From: Ktedonobacterales bacterium
Lineage (GTDB): Bacteria > Chloroflexota > Ktedonobacteria > Ktedonobacterales > DATBGS01
Direction: 5' to 3'
Assembly: GCA_036557285.1 (NCBI GenBank)
Contig: DATBHW010000021.1
Coordinates: forward strand, 49,077 to 113,076
DNA: 64,000 bases
Shown: positions 15,501 to 24,372 of the stretch, piece after piece
How positions within the stretch are numbered: position 1 is the stretch's first letter
Layout of the letters: each line of letters begins with the position of its first letter
Made by a program: the position numbers and the translations under genes
The notes under the pieces: generated by a model
Databases searched by the model: none
The model's input: only the letters and a program-made list of their open reading frames with translations
What the model was told of the DNA's origin: nothing

Positions 15501-16928
15501 ATCACCACGACCGGCACCGGCAACCTGATTTTCACGCCGACCAACAGCTTCGATGGGACGGTCAGCAGCGTTTCAGTGAAGCAGATGAGCAACCAGACGG
15601 CACCGCTTGTCTTGAACGACTCAACCGGCACGGTAGCCGCAGAGTTTCGGGTCGGGACGACCGCCAATGGCAGCCTGGGCATCGGCTACCAAAGCCTGCA
15701 AGCGAATGTTGGCACTAAAAATACCGCGTTCGGCCTGCAAGCGCTGTCGGCAAATACGTCGGGTATCAGCAACACCGGGATCGGTGCGCTGGCGCTGCTG
15801 GATAATACGACCGGCAACCTCAACACGGCGATAGGTCTCCAGGGGCTAAAGGTGAACACCAACGGCAATAATAACACCTCGCTGGGGGCCTTCGCGCTAG
15901 ATGCCAATACCACTGGGGGGGGCAATACGGCCATCGGGTACGAGGCGCTCGACGACATCACTACAGGGTTAGGCGTCACCGGCCTCGGCGGCCTGGCTGG
16001 CACCAACGGCAGTCAAACGGACTTCCAAACGCTCAGCACCATCTCCTCTGCAACGTTGCTCGGCAGGTATGCGCAGGCGACCTGTTCTAGCTGCGTCATC
16101 CTGGGCGGGCAGGGGGCCGATCAAGCCAGTGTCGGCATCGGCACGCCGAACCCAACGAACTTCTTCAGCGTCGAGCCAACGCAGTACAATACCGGCACCG
16201 TCTCGACCACCGCCAGTTCCGGCAGTGTTACGGGCAGCGGCACCACGTTCACCGCAGCCCTGGTCGGCAGTGAAATCTTTATCGCCAGCAACTCTACGAC
16301 AACCGCGACCTACAAAGGCACAGTCTCCAGTTTTACCGATGCGACCCATATCACCGTGTCGCCCAACGTCAGTTACACCATCTCCGGCGCGCACTACTAT
16401 ATACTGTATGGTGGGCTGCAAGTGACCAGCAGCGGGACAGTATATACCCAAGGAACTTCAACCACCCAGTTCCAAGTCCAAACTGCTGCTGGCACCAGCC
16501 TCCTCACCGTTGACACGTCAGGCTTGGTGGTGACGGTCGCGGGCAGCGGCAGCAGCTTTGCCACACTGACGCTGAGCAATGCGCACTTCAAGTCAACGCA
16601 AACGACGGCGCCGACCATCGGTACGCCAAGCAACTGCGGGACCAGCCCGTCTTCATCAATGGCCGCCGGATCAACGGATAGCGCTGGCTCGTTTACTATC
16701 ACCAATGGCAACCCGACAGGTACCACTTGTGACACCGTGATAACGTTTAACAAGGCGTATGGGGCAGCGCCGAAATCAATCGTCGTATCGCCACAAAGTT
16801 CTGCGAGCGCCGCCGCCCGGCAAATCTATGTCTCGGCGAGCGCTGCGGGCAGCTTCACGGTCAAGTACGGTAACGCCGTGAGCACGCCTAGCGAAGCGGA
16901 TAGCTTTTACTACTGGGTGGTCGAATAA
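12528..16928 (+). CDS. Very large repeat-rich secreted surface protein with YadA-head-like repeats
   Basis: 1466 residues. A hydrophobic segment at about residues 20-44 ends in 'SATAA' and acts as signal or anchor. Residues ~46-165 form the 'INFQARL ... LYDASS ... ATPYAFQA' domain common at the start of bacterial fibre proteins. Then come Gly/Asn/Thr-rich strand repeats, an inserted domain (~375-590, with 'MLLVVYVGI' and 'YYNVNQTTPLG'), more strand repeats, YadA-head-like repeats (~1041-1150: 'NTAFGLQAL', 'NTGIGALAL', 'NTAIGYEAL'), and a C-terminal domain ending 'SEADSFYYWVVE'. Expected role: long adhesive or structural surface fibre. No outer-membrane anchor is seen. A copy of the last domain lies at 17770. 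Confidence 0.75.
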   Translation: MDTNTAKTKMLISPALAKYVPGLSIVLACLFLSSLLFPQSATAATSSTINFQARLETSSGAIAADGDYNVEFKLYDASSSSGSSQGSCTGDADCLWTETRTGGNQVHVANGYLTVNLGSVTSFGSINWNQQLWLTMNIGGTGGAPSWDGEMNPRLLLTATPYAFQAGQLGVTSGSNIATLSFTAPTATDSIVLPDASGTVCLQNATACGFAPASGGSGYVQLQGSTPGSAQTGNFNISGTGIAGTLQASTVDTASSGALNIGNTNATSISLGNTGSNILTTINGTALVKPTSGHDSATAFQVQNAAGAGLFTVDSSNTALVLGNDGTPSALTVRGGAASGTDAAGANLTFDASNGTGSGGSGDIIFRTASGTGPNVTFDAQSSTNANSSSLSWTDTIGAHPNMLLVVYVGIKWNFGGPHVNSATYDGTNLTKLTAQSCNEGTNNDCNAEMWYLPLGTTTAGSHTVVVNLSGSSQTTVAAVTYYNVNQTTPLGTAVTAYNSNFASTSISLSVSTSSTRQLVIDGVTHTSCIPSSPGSGQTTDWSNGSGEPSAGSEAEGTTLPVTMSWGPMGCGAPSAQIGVAINPATAGGSSSDLLEDKLHIASDGNIGINNSTPQYTLDVNGYGHFSTAVQTPLLQSAASTALTITGNAASTWSTTAGDLTIQGGSGNVSLGTSTVLTASGSLAIQPGTAGSTLTVGVNNMTGNLTFGNSTAGQTINIGHATVANGKTQNINIGDAATGTGKDQITIGNTNGASSLTLQAGTGNFSLTGAAGTTYTIGAAGTTGQTTLGQSTASNTISIGAANTATGNTQTIAIGSGTGAGTGKAVVTLGSLANASATTIQAGTGNIALDVNQAGAGVIVQTLTNNSTSAFKVQDASSDTILTVDSADRQVIVTNANDTAAAGSELFTAAYSFSSAGGWTGIAGTGSSATATHTNGGGAGQLSASPAMTITAGAVYKVTYTVSGMTGGSVTASIGGVSGSAVSSNTTETDYITTTGTGNLIFTPTNSFDGTVSSVSVKQMSNQTAPLVLNDSTGTVAAEFRVGTTANGSLGIGYQSLQANVGTKNTAFGLQALSANTSGISNTGIGALALLDNTTGNLNTAIGLQGLKVNTNGNNNTSLGAFALDANTTGGGNTAIGYEALDDITTGLGVTGLGGLAGTNGSQTDFQTLSTISSATLLGRYAQATCSSCVILGGQGADQASVGIGTPNPTNFFSVEPTQYNTGTVSTTASSGSVTGSGTTFTAALVGSEIFIASNSTTTATYKGTVSSFTDATHITVSPNVSYTISGAHYYILYGGLQVTSSGTVYTQGTSTTQFQVQTAAGTSLLTVDTSGLVVTVAGSGSSFATLTLSNAHFKSTQTTAPTIGTPSNCGTSPSSSMAAGSTDSAGSFTITNGNPTGTTCDTVITFNKAYGAAPKSIVVSPQSSASAAARQIYVSASAAGSFTVKYGNAVSTPSEADSFYYWVVE

Positions 16929-16990
16929 CAGCGTAAGCACCGTGCTGCGCGCGTAGCTGCGGGGATGTATCTCGATTACGCCGCGTGCGC

Positions 16991-17689
16991 CTAAACGTTG
17001 CGCTGGCTCTCTGGAGAACCCATCATCCCCGATGGAGTCACCGGGTTGTTGAACGACTCCTGCCGACGCTCAAGGCTAACGACTCTATCAAACAGTTCTA
17101 ACGCTTGCATGTGCAGGTCTGCTTCGTATGCCATAACTTGATCTTTGTAATCTGTGAACATGGGGTTGATGCCATGCGCCTCAGCTGCCGCCCGAAGCTC
17201 ATGCGGGTTGTCAAGAACGTTACCTATCGCCCGTAAGTCGCGGTCTGTCGCTTCAATCTGGTGAGCAGTCCATCGGCCTACCCATTTATTGTTGTCGCCT
17301 TTTCCTTGCTTTACCGCCTGCCTGGCTTTTTGGGCCAGCCACAATTCGCTTTGCAGCGCGGTGGTATCGAGGTCTGCTGGTGAGGGCTGCGATTCCCAGG
17401 GCTTCAAGGAGCGCTCGTCAAAGCCGTCCGAGAGGCCATCGCGGCGACGTTGCCAGTAGGTGTTTGCTGTGTCGAGGCGCAACCTAGCGCTCCATATGGC
17501 TCCGTCAAGTTCGTTGGCTAGCGCGGCTGTCCAGGGGGCCATGGCATTTTTCTCTATGGTTCGGTCTGCCCGATTGGTAGTAGCACGGCGGGCTAGATCA
17601 CCAAGCCATTTGATCGCCCGCTCGTGCGTCTTTGGGGGCTTAGGTCGCTCTGCAAACGGGGGAGAGTAGGTATTATGCGTGTGATTCAT
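16991..17689 (-). CDS. Hypothetical helical protein (232 aa)
   Basis: Charged, helical, no membrane segment. The C-terminal stretch 'NNPVTPSGMMGSPES' resembles the end of the protein at 36471-37091 ('GYPVTPSVLDQPP'), and both are of similar length, so they may be distant paralogs on this element. It lies between the surface-protein gene and a remnant of that gene's last domain, in opposite direction. Function unknown. Confidence 0.5.
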   Translation of the reverse strand: MNHTHNTYSPPFAERPKPPKTHERAIKWLGDLARRATTNRADRTIEKNAMAPWTAALANELDGAIWSARLRLDTANTYWQRRRDGLSDGFDERSLKPWESQPSPADLDTTALQSELWLAQKARQAVKQGKGDNNKWVGRWTAHQIEATDRDLRAIGNVLDNPHELRAAAEAHGINPMFTDYKDQVMAYEADLHMQALELFDRVVSLERRQESFNNPVTPSGMMGSPESQRNV

Positions 17690-17769
17690 AAACCCGATGA
17701 TAGCATATCACCGCCTGCTTGTCAATACCTAGCACCCGCGCTAGTTCTCAGGTGCCAAACAGGCGGACC

Positions 17770-17949
17770 CGAAACATTAACGGACGCAGCAGCGCTGCCG
17801 GGAGCTTCACCGTCACGTATGGCAACCAAGTGAGTACGGCGAGTGAAGCTGACAGCTTCTATTATTGGGTAATTAGCGCGGTGTTTGGACAAGCAGATGG
17901 GCTAAGTGCTTATTTTACCTTTTCGGTGCGTTGCCCAAAAATAGCCTAA
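17770..17949 (+). pseudogene. Orphan copy of the surface protein's C-terminal domain
   Basis: The frame reads 'SAAGSFTVTYGNQVSTASEA' followed by 'DSFYYWVIS', nearly the same as the last residues of the 1466-aa surface protein ('SAAGSFTVKYGNAVSTPSEA', 'DSFYYWVVE'). No start codon or ribosome site belongs to it and homology begins abruptly near 17770. It is the tail of a second, lost surface-protein gene, or a recombination cassette. Diverged codons show that the duplication is not recent. Confidence 0.75.
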
Positions 17950-18002
17950 TTGAGTAGCAGCGCCAGCCGTACTCTCATGCGCTTCAGGTACTCGTTGCCC
18001 GC

Positions 18003-18371
18003 CTATTGCGCGGCGCGCTGTCTTCGATCTTCGCCCTTTTCAACCTGTCTCTTTACTCTGAGAGCTTGTACTACAAACTCATCAGGTTTGAAATGCCCAT
18101 CAACCATCTCATGCGCATCTGTCAGGACGCTGCCAGCATCGTAATCATAAGGATGCCATCCTGGTTGCAGAGGGGATTGAGCGATGGTTACATGCGCGAC
18201 GCCCGTTGGGTCCGTATCTGGGCGGCTGGCCGCAAGGGCTGCCTGACCGATATAAACCGGCACGCTGAGTTCGCGCCCTTCATTGAAGAAATTAAATACT
18301 TCTCGCACTGGGTACCGTTGATCTTCAACGCTTGCCCATACCGGTAGCGCAGTGTGTTGTGGGCCTTCCAT
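18003..18371 (-). CDS. Hypothetical protein (122 aa)
   Basis: Soluble protein of mixed composition; 'FNEGRELSVPVYIGQAAL' and 'HEMVDGHFKPDEFVVQAL' are its most regular segments. GGGAGAAG lies just before the ATG. It is downstream of and in the same direction as the isoprenoid-synthase-like gene, 60 bases away, and may be co-transcribed with it. No family recognised. Confidence 0.45.
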   Translation of the reverse strand: MEGPQHTALPVWASVEDQRYPVREVFNFFNEGRELSVPVYIGQAALAASRPDTDPTGVAHVTIAQSPLQPGWHPYDYDAGSVLTDAHEMVDGHFKPDEFVVQALRVKRQVEKGEDRRQRAAQ

Positions 18372-18434
18372 GACTTCTCCCGAAGCTTACTAGACGGGGC
18401 ACATCATACAACACCGCCGGCCTGCTGTCAAGCT

Positions 18435-19427
18435 TCAGAGAACGGTGATCGCACTGTGGCCTTGCTTGGCGGCCCGCTCGGTAAGCAACTGCTCATATTC
18501 AGTTAGGCGTTTACGGAGATGTTTATTCGGCTGCTCATACCTGTCAAGAATCTCCTCGGCTAGAGATTTGTATTTCCTAAATATCTCCTCGGCTCCTTTC
18601 CATCCCGCAGCCGTTATCATGTTAGGGGCGTTTGTCTCGCGGTCGTGTTCGACTGCGCCATAGTCGGCATCGTTCACAATCTGCCCGCATGCTGCCATAG
18701 CGTAGCCTAGCTTCCGCATGGTCGCTACTTCCTCTGGGGCCTGAGCAGCCAGCGCTGCCGTCGCCATTATATGTGCGCCGAAACTGGATGCTTTTAGAGC
18801 GTGTGCCTGCAAGGTTATGTTGATAGCATCAGGCAGGGCTACGTCTTCTGCTCCCAGATGAATACTCTCGCCTATGAGGGTCTGCGTATCAACTAGGCAA
18901 AGCTCCCCTAATAGCTGTAGTTTTATTGGTTGGTCTAACGCCAGGTTAAGAATCGTGCGATTGACGTAGGCAGACAACACATGAGCAAACAGGATTGCGG
19001 TTTCCTCGCCGTATTTTTTCCAGATCGAGAGGGCATTTCTCCGCGTGGGGTCGTTATCGAAGGCGGGCAGATCATCCAGGGTTTCATATGCGGCGAATTT
19101 AGCATAGTAGGCTACTGCGAGTTCCGTAACAACGGTAAGGTGCGCGGGGGTTTCTGGCCGCTTGAGGCATTGCCGATATGCCTGAAGGGTAAGCCAGGCT
19201 TCTATCCCCCTGCCTCGTGTGTCTACTACGGACTGAGCTACTTCGTTTAGGTGGCTCTTTTGCGCCGGGTCTAGTACCCCACCCCCGAAACAGGCAACTT
19301 CGTCAATAAAAGCCCTGAAGCTCCCCAGAAAGTGTCTACTGGTATAGCGCTTGTATTCCTTGCTCTGCCGAAAGGACTCCGGTAGTAAACCCCTACCGGG
19401 CAGGGTAAAGCCTGGGCCATTGCTCAT
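18435..19427 (-). CDS. Isoprenyl diphosphate synthase-like protein with altered second Asp motif
   Basis: 330 residues from the ATG at 19427. The first aspartate-rich motif is intact: 'DDLPAFDNDPTRR' at residues 118-130, followed by 'YGEETAILFAHVLSAY', the classic polyprenyl synthetase pattern. 'LKASSFGAHI' (211-220) stands where 'LKTG' is expected. The second motif, normally DDxxD, reads NDADY at 252-256, so two of three acidic positions are lost; the IPP-binding 'GKR.RP' is replaced by 'RGRGIEAW'. It may be a prenyl-transferring enzyme of changed specificity (ComQ-like pheromone prenyltransferases are one precedent) or a non-catalytic relative. A TATACT box seven bases before the ATG suggests leaderless expression. 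Confidence 0.7.
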   Translation of the reverse strand: MSNGPGFTLPGRGLLPESFRQSKEYKRYTSRHFLGSFRAFIDEVACFGGGVLDPAQKSHLNEVAQSVVDTRGRGIEAWLTLQAYRQCLKRPETPAHLTVVTELAVAYYAKFAAYETLDDLPAFDNDPTRRNALSIWKKYGEETAILFAHVLSAYVNRTILNLALDQPIKLQLLGELCLVDTQTLIGESIHLGAEDVALPDAINITLQAHALKASSFGAHIMATAALAAQAPEEVATMRKLGYAMAACGQIVNDADYGAVEHDRETNAPNMITAAGWKGAEEIFRKYKSLAEEILDRYEQPNKHLRKRLTEYEQLLTERAAKQGHSAITVL

Positions 19428-19524
19428 TGTCTGAGTATAGCAATTATTGCGGGAACTCTTTGTGCGCAGAATTTTGAATGTAGCTCGATGTTTTGATGCC
19501 CCGCTGTAAGAACCGGCAACTGCT

Positions 19525-20157
19525 CTAGTACACTGGTGTATCAAACAAGCGGGTCCGAAACGCAAAGAGCCGGAGCAGCGCAGTTAGGAGCATCAGGCTT
19601 GCGGCCAGCAGCGCGGTGTCAATCGCTGCCATACTGGCAGTTCCAGGCGCGGGGTGGCTGGCAACGCTTCGTGCGTCGGCCAGGCTGAATGGCAGCAGGG
19701 AGCGCAGGACATACAAGACCAGCGCACAGATACTTGCTGCGTCCAAGAGCCGTATCACGAGGCGCACCAGCGCGTCAAGCAGCATATGCCGCGCGTCGGC
19801 ATGGACGTAGTGTAGCCGGTGTTCAAGGTCTACAGCACCCGTAAACACCTTGAGCAGTTCCACTGCAAAGAGGTAGACCGCGCAGCCGACCACCGCCCAA
19901 AAGATGAACAGTGGCATGCTGTTGAGAAAGACGCTATGCGCTGCCCACCTGCTGAGCGCCAGGTACCCAAGGGGAGTGTTTATCTTCACCTGGCTGATGC
20001 CGGTAAGCCCCTGATATAAGGCTGACCCCCGACTGTCTAGAACGATGGCCCCGCCTGTCCACAACACCGGCACGACGGCGCTTACCAGCCCGCTCAGCCA
20101 CGACGGCCCCAGGAATAGCAGCATGCGGTGAGCGTTGTGTTCCGTGCTAGGTACCAT
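19525..20157 (-). CDS. Polytopic membrane protein (210 aa)
   Basis: Four or more hydrophobic segments: about 17-37, 74-97, 131-152 and 181-200. No family recognised. It is upstream of and in the same direction as the isoprenoid-synthase-like gene (about 100 bases apart), so the two may form an operon with 18003-18371. No clear ribosome site at the first ATG; a start at 20124 is also possible. Confidence 0.55.
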   Translation of the reverse strand: MVPSTEHNAHRMLLFLGPSWLSGLVSAVVPVLWTGGAIVLDSRGSALYQGLTGISQVKINTPLGYLALSRWAAHSVFLNSMPLFIFWAVVGCAVYLFAVELLKVFTGAVDLEHRLHYVHADARHMLLDALVRLVIRLLDAASICALVLYVLRSLLPFSLADARSVASHPAPGTASMAAIDTALLAASLMLLTALLRLFAFRTRLFDTPVY

Positions 20158-20255
20158 AGGAGCAGGCTCGATTCAAACGCTGCTTATGTTGCATACCTAA
20201 AAGTATAGTTATAGTATGAATAAGTATAGCAATAATATATTTATGCAAGGATGTT

Positions 20256-21491
20256 ATGGCAAAACGACTACGACGGTCACGTGCAACGTCTTCCTCTAAA
20301 AGATCACGTTTTCAAATCCTGCCGAAACGGCTTTCTTCTCAACTCGGTTACGGTCCGTTCCGTATCCTGGGCGGCCTGGTGGTTGCCCTGCTTGTTGGAT
20401 TTATTGGCTACCGTGTCCTCTTCAACGCCTTTGCCCTGGTATCGCCGCCGCCCGTTACCGGGTATACCGTCTCAGGAAAACAGATTCTCTTGAACGGGAA
20501 AACCGCGTTTACACCCTACGGGATGCAGCTTGGCGGCATCACTATGGCCGTGACGAACTGGAGTACGAATAAAAGCTCGTACATCACCTCTGATATGGTT
20601 GCCGCTGCAAAGAATACCTGGCACTCCAATACGGTCTCGTTGCAACTCGCCTCGGTGAACGTCTTTGACCAAGCTCCTTATGACAGCGCGTATATGGCCC
20701 GCGTAGACCAAATCGTTACTTGGGCGACGCAGCAAAATATGAACATCATCCTGGTCTTGCAGTACGAGGCGACGAGCCAGCAGCGAGCGCCTACGGCTGA
20801 TAGTGTCAAGTTTTGGGATTTCATCTCCAAGCGCTATGCCAACCGTCCGCAAGTGATGTTCGATCTGTTCAATGAGCCGACAGCCTCTTTGCTGTTCAGC
20901 GACACGGACTCCGATCAGGTCTGGAACTTCTGGCAGAATGGCGGCACAGTCAAGGGGACAACCTATGTTGGCATGCAGCAGTTGGTGGATACGATCAGGA
21001 GCAACGCCCCGTCAAACCTCATCTTTGCCGACGGCCTGGCGGCTGGCGAAGATATTGCTCTCTTGCCGAAGCACCTGCTAAAAGGGAGCAACATTGTCTA
21101 CGCCATTCACCCCTACATCAGTAGCGCCCAGCATGGGACAGTTGCGCAGTGGGATAACTGGTTCGGCAAGGCCGCCGCATCAGGAAATTTCCCGGTCGTG
21201 GCTGATGAATGGAGTGAGTATCAAACCGCCACCGACGCGGAATGCTACCCAGGCGCAGCGGCTACCGTCCCGACCTTCCTGACCTATCTCCAGCAAAAGC
21301 ATATCGGCCTTATCGGCTACGCCCTCTACCCAGGCACCTTAATTCGCGGCTGGAACTTTACGGACCCCACCGGCTTTGACCAACCTCCCTACACCTGCCC
21401 AAGTGTCGCGTTCCCCAATATGGACGCCAACGCCCAAGGGGCCGGGCAACTCCTGGTAAATTACTTCAACACCTACTCGAAACCTCTCTAA
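20256..21491 (+). CDS. Membrane-anchored GH5-family glycoside hydrolase
   Basis: 411 residues. A basic N-terminus and a transmembrane helix (~38-58, 'LGGLVVALLVGFIGYRVLF') anchor the enzyme outside the cell. The catalytic domain begins near 70; the acid/base is the Glu of 'FDLFNEPT' (about residue 206) and the nucleophile is the Glu of 'VVADEWSE' (about 317). This pair is the GH5 hallmark, so the substrate is probably a beta-1,4-glucan or mannan. AAGGA lies five bases before the ATG and the preceding 60 bases are very AT-rich (repeats of AGTATAG), a likely promoter. It begins a rightward group with the TPR and secreted proteins. Confidence 0.8.
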   Translation: MAKRLRRSRATSSSKRSRFQILPKRLSSQLGYGPFRILGGLVVALLVGFIGYRVLFNAFALVSPPPVTGYTVSGKQILLNGKTAFTPYGMQLGGITMAVTNWSTNKSSYITSDMVAAAKNTWHSNTVSLQLASVNVFDQAPYDSAYMARVDQIVTWATQQNMNIILVLQYEATSQQRAPTADSVKFWDFISKRYANRPQVMFDLFNEPTASLLFSDTDSDQVWNFWQNGGTVKGTTYVGMQQLVDTIRSNAPSNLIFADGLAAGEDIALLPKHLLKGSNIVYAIHPYISSAQHGTVAQWDNWFGKAAASGNFPVVADEWSEYQTATDAECYPGAAATVPTFLTYLQQKHIGLIGYALYPGTLIRGWNFTDPTGFDQPPYTCPSVAFPNMDANAQGAGQLLVNYFNTYSKPL

Positions 21492-21542
21492 AATTATCGG
21501 CTATTCACCGCGCGCTTGTGGTTTTGCTATAGTAGGGAAGAC

Positions 21543-22121
21543 ATGAGAGGGTACGGCAGGGCGCAGGCGTCAGATAGCATCGTGACCAGCGATGCAGTAC
21601 AGGGGCGCCACTGGAGTACAAGGTACTGGCGCCGCGCCGGGCTGGCCGTTGGCGTGCTGATCGTCCTTATTGCTGGGGGAGTCGTCACCCTGCGGGTTAT
21701 ACGCCCGCCGCAGCCGAGCGCGCCGCATCATCAAGCGCGCGCCGCGCAAGACCCGAACAGCGCCCTTATACACCCTGAGCAGGGGGTGAAAGACGCCCAG
21801 GCGGAACTGAGGAAGGCCACCACGCAACACGACAAAGCCATCGCCTACGCCGATCTTGGGGTAGCGTACCTCAATAATCAGCAGCCGGACCAAGCGATAG
21901 CAGCGTACCAGGACGCCATTGCTACTGATAGTGCATCAAAGGTTGCCGTGCTGGCGCAACTCAGCAGCGCCTACTATGCCAATGGACAGACATCCCAGGC
22001 GATCAGCACGATGCAACAACTGGTGCAACTGCTGCAACAATCGCCGGACCCGAACATGCAGAGCCAAGCACAGCAGTACCAGAAGGCCATTGCCGTGCTG
22101 GAGGCAGGCGGGGGCCTATGA
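21543..22121 (+). CDS. Membrane-anchored TPR protein
   Basis: 192 residues from the ATG at 21543. One transmembrane helix (~33-55), then a Pro-rich linker and two or three tetratricopeptide repeats ('AIAYADLGVAYLNNQQPDQA', 'VAVLAQLSSAYYANGQTSQA'). Likely an extracytoplasmic scaffold for other surface proteins. The stop overlaps the ATG of the following secreted protein (ATGA at 22118-22121), which indicates co-translation. Confidence 0.75.
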   Translation: MRGYGRAQASDSIVTSDAVQGRHWSTRYWRRAGLAVGVLIVLIAGGVVTLRVIRPPQPSAPHHQARAAQDPNSALIHPEQGVKDAQAELRKATTQHDKAIAYADLGVAYLNNQQPDQAIAAYQDAIATDSASKVAVLAQLSSAYYANGQTSQAISTMQQLVQLLQQSPDPNMQSQAQQYQKAIAVLEAGGGL

Positions 22122-24295
22122 GCGGCAGTAAGGTACTGTTCGGCGCGGTTCTCGGCCTGCTCGCAGGCGGCGTCTGGCTGGCGCTGGCCGGGCAACACGT
22201 CGCGGCGGCGGCGTTTCCCTGCAATGCGCCGGCGGAGTTCGGCGTTGCGCCGTGTCACGGCTACTTTTATGGCGGCAACGGCACAACGACGAACGTTAAT
22301 CTGCTTGATAATGTCCTGCCGCCTCCGGCGCTCAACAAGGTGACGAATGCTGCCAATTTTGCCAGCATCATCAAGGGGGATTTGTACTCAGGTGATTTCC
22401 AGACCCGAATTGGCGCTGCTTTCATCATTGATACCATGCTTGACCAGACTGGCTGGGGTGGGCGTGGCGGCGGCAACGCGGGGTTGGCCTATGCCCGGAG
22501 TAACTTCGCCACCTGGGTGCAGCTTGTCAACCACTACGCCAGCGCGCCAGGCGGGGCATCGTATGGGGTCAATTGGAAATGGACGCCATCGTATGACGAG
22601 TTTTGCGGCCTGAACGGCTACCCCCCGACGGTAAACAGCGCCTACTTTACCAATATCGGTGATGATGCGTTCCATACGACGATTTGCCCGTATGGCTTTA
22701 CCTTCGGCACGCCGGTGATCGTATTCCATTGGGCAGGTGGCAGTTTCGACATCGGGCGCGGCTGCGGCAATGTCGAATTATCCCTCAAGAAAATTCCTAC
22801 GGACAATCCCCCGACTGGCAGTATCAGCGTCACCTGTAATGCAACGCAGCAGCAGGTGGCAACGGTGACGCTGAGTGACCCGGATGCTCCGACCACTGGT
22901 TTCGTGACGGTCTTGGGCAACGGCTGGCCGGGCGCAGCAGTGAGTTCACCCGGCCCGGCACAAGTGACCATCCCGCAATCCGCAACGGACCCCTATGCTG
23001 CCCGGACGGTGCAGCTACGTGTCAAGGACACAGGGCCAGTCGGCACCGGGGCGTACTCGGTGTTCACCGCTCAGACGAGCGTGCCCTGCGTGGCACTTAG
23101 CTGCGGCAACCTGGCAGTGACGCCAAGCCAGGTTGACCCGTATATGAGCTTCGCTGTGATAGTGAGTGTGACAAATAATGTCGGTGCGGCCCCGCCAGGC
23201 GCCACCATCACCCTCACGATCACCCCGCCAGCCGGTGCGGCCTACCGTTTTACTGGTACGCAGTCCGCCGTCGGCGCCGCTGGCGTATCGAGCGCGACGT
23301 TTAGCGGCCTTGGTCCCACGAACAGCGCAGGCGTCTTCGGGGCGAGTTGGACATTGCTCGCGGGCGCGGCCAGTAAGACCTGCCAGGGTTCGTTTACAGT
23401 TGCCTATTTGCCGTACCTCAGTGTCTACGGCGGTGATGTGGCTGTGGGCGCCAGCCCGACCTATAGCGGCACTGCGAGTAGCTGCGCGACCAACCCGAAC
23501 GCGGGCATCTTCAGTTGGAACAATCACAGCACTGATTTTTCCGGCGCCGGAGCGCAATACGCCGTCGAAGCCTTAGCGCAGATTGAAGACTTCGCCTCTG
23601 CGCAAGGTTCGTCAAATACGCCGCCTACCGGCTTGTCCTTCGCCAACGACTACACACCGCCCGATGGGACGAAACTCAATCCGGCGCAAGGACTGTTCGG
23701 CGGCTATTTCGGCGCCAGCGATGAGGACTGCGACTTCACGAGCGATCTGACAGTCACGCCGCAGACGGTTGATACGACCATTGGCGCCACGACCGTTGCC
23801 GCCGGTACTCAGGATATTCGCTTCATCAAAGATGCCGATGTTTTTATCAGCGGCGACATTGCCTATGCCAGCACTAACGGATGGACAAGCGTCAGCGCTA
23901 TCCCGTATTTTAAGCTGGTGGTCGTCGGCGGCAATATCTATATCGGGAGCAGCGTCACACAGTTGGATGGGCTGTATATCGCTGAGCCGGATAGCACTGG
24001 CGGCGGGGTCATCTACACGTGCGCCACCGGTCTACGCGCGCCCGCTGACCCGACCTCGGCAGGCTACTACAGCGCTTGTAACACAAAGCTGGTGGTGAAT
24101 GGGGCGTTTGTGGCTGAGCAGGTACAGTTTATGCGCACTACTGGGTCGCTAGGCCAGGCGACAAGCACCGACTCAGTAGACTCCAACCACGCCGCCGAAG
24201 TCTTCAACTACACGCCGGAATTGTGGCTGCCGCGCAACAGCGGGCCACCGAGCGACAGATACGATGCGATCACCGCCTTGCCGCCGGTACTGTAG
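22118..24295 (+). CDS. Large secreted protein (725 aa), unknown function
   Basis: A signal peptide ends near 'HVAAAAF' (about residue 31). The N-terminal domain has several Cys pairs and 'GYFYGGNG'; a middle part with strand-rich Ig-like segments follows ('GSISVTCNAT', 'PGATITLTITPP'); the C-terminal third ('VVVGGNIYIGSSVTQLDGLYI') reads like a beta-helix. Similar proteins occur, as far as I recall, in large repeat-rich surface gene sets of Chloroflexota and Saccharibacteria. Coupled to the TPR gene. Possibly part of a surface assembly together with the GH5 enzyme. Confidence 0.65.
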   Translation: MSGSKVLFGAVLGLLAGGVWLALAGQHVAAAAFPCNAPAEFGVAPCHGYFYGGNGTTTNVNLLDNVLPPPALNKVTNAANFASIIKGDLYSGDFQTRIGAAFIIDTMLDQTGWGGRGGGNAGLAYARSNFATWVQLVNHYASAPGGASYGVNWKWTPSYDEFCGLNGYPPTVNSAYFTNIGDDAFHTTICPYGFTFGTPVIVFHWAGGSFDIGRGCGNVELSLKKIPTDNPPTGSISVTCNATQQQVATVTLSDPDAPTTGFVTVLGNGWPGAAVSSPGPAQVTIPQSATDPYAARTVQLRVKDTGPVGTGAYSVFTAQTSVPCVALSCGNLAVTPSQVDPYMSFAVIVSVTNNVGAAPPGATITLTITPPAGAAYRFTGTQSAVGAAGVSSATFSGLGPTNSAGVFGASWTLLAGAASKTCQGSFTVAYLPYLSVYGGDVAVGASPTYSGTASSCATNPNAGIFSWNNHSTDFSGAGAQYAVEALAQIEDFASAQGSSNTPPTGLSFANDYTPPDGTKLNPAQGLFGGYFGASDEDCDFTSDLTVTPQTVDTTIGATTVAAGTQDIRFIKDADVFISGDIAYASTNGWTSVSAIPYFKLVVVGGNIYIGSSVTQLDGLYIAEPDSTGGGVIYTCATGLRAPADPTSAGYYSACNTKLVVNGAFVAEQVQFMRTTGSLGQATSTDSVDSNHAAEVFNYTPELWLPRNSGPPSDRYDAITALPPVL

Positions 24296-24372
24296 AGGGA
24301 GAGCAGCTATTCACTTGTCGCATACTTGCCCGCGCCAAAGCTCCCCTGGTTATACATGGCAGTGATTGTACC

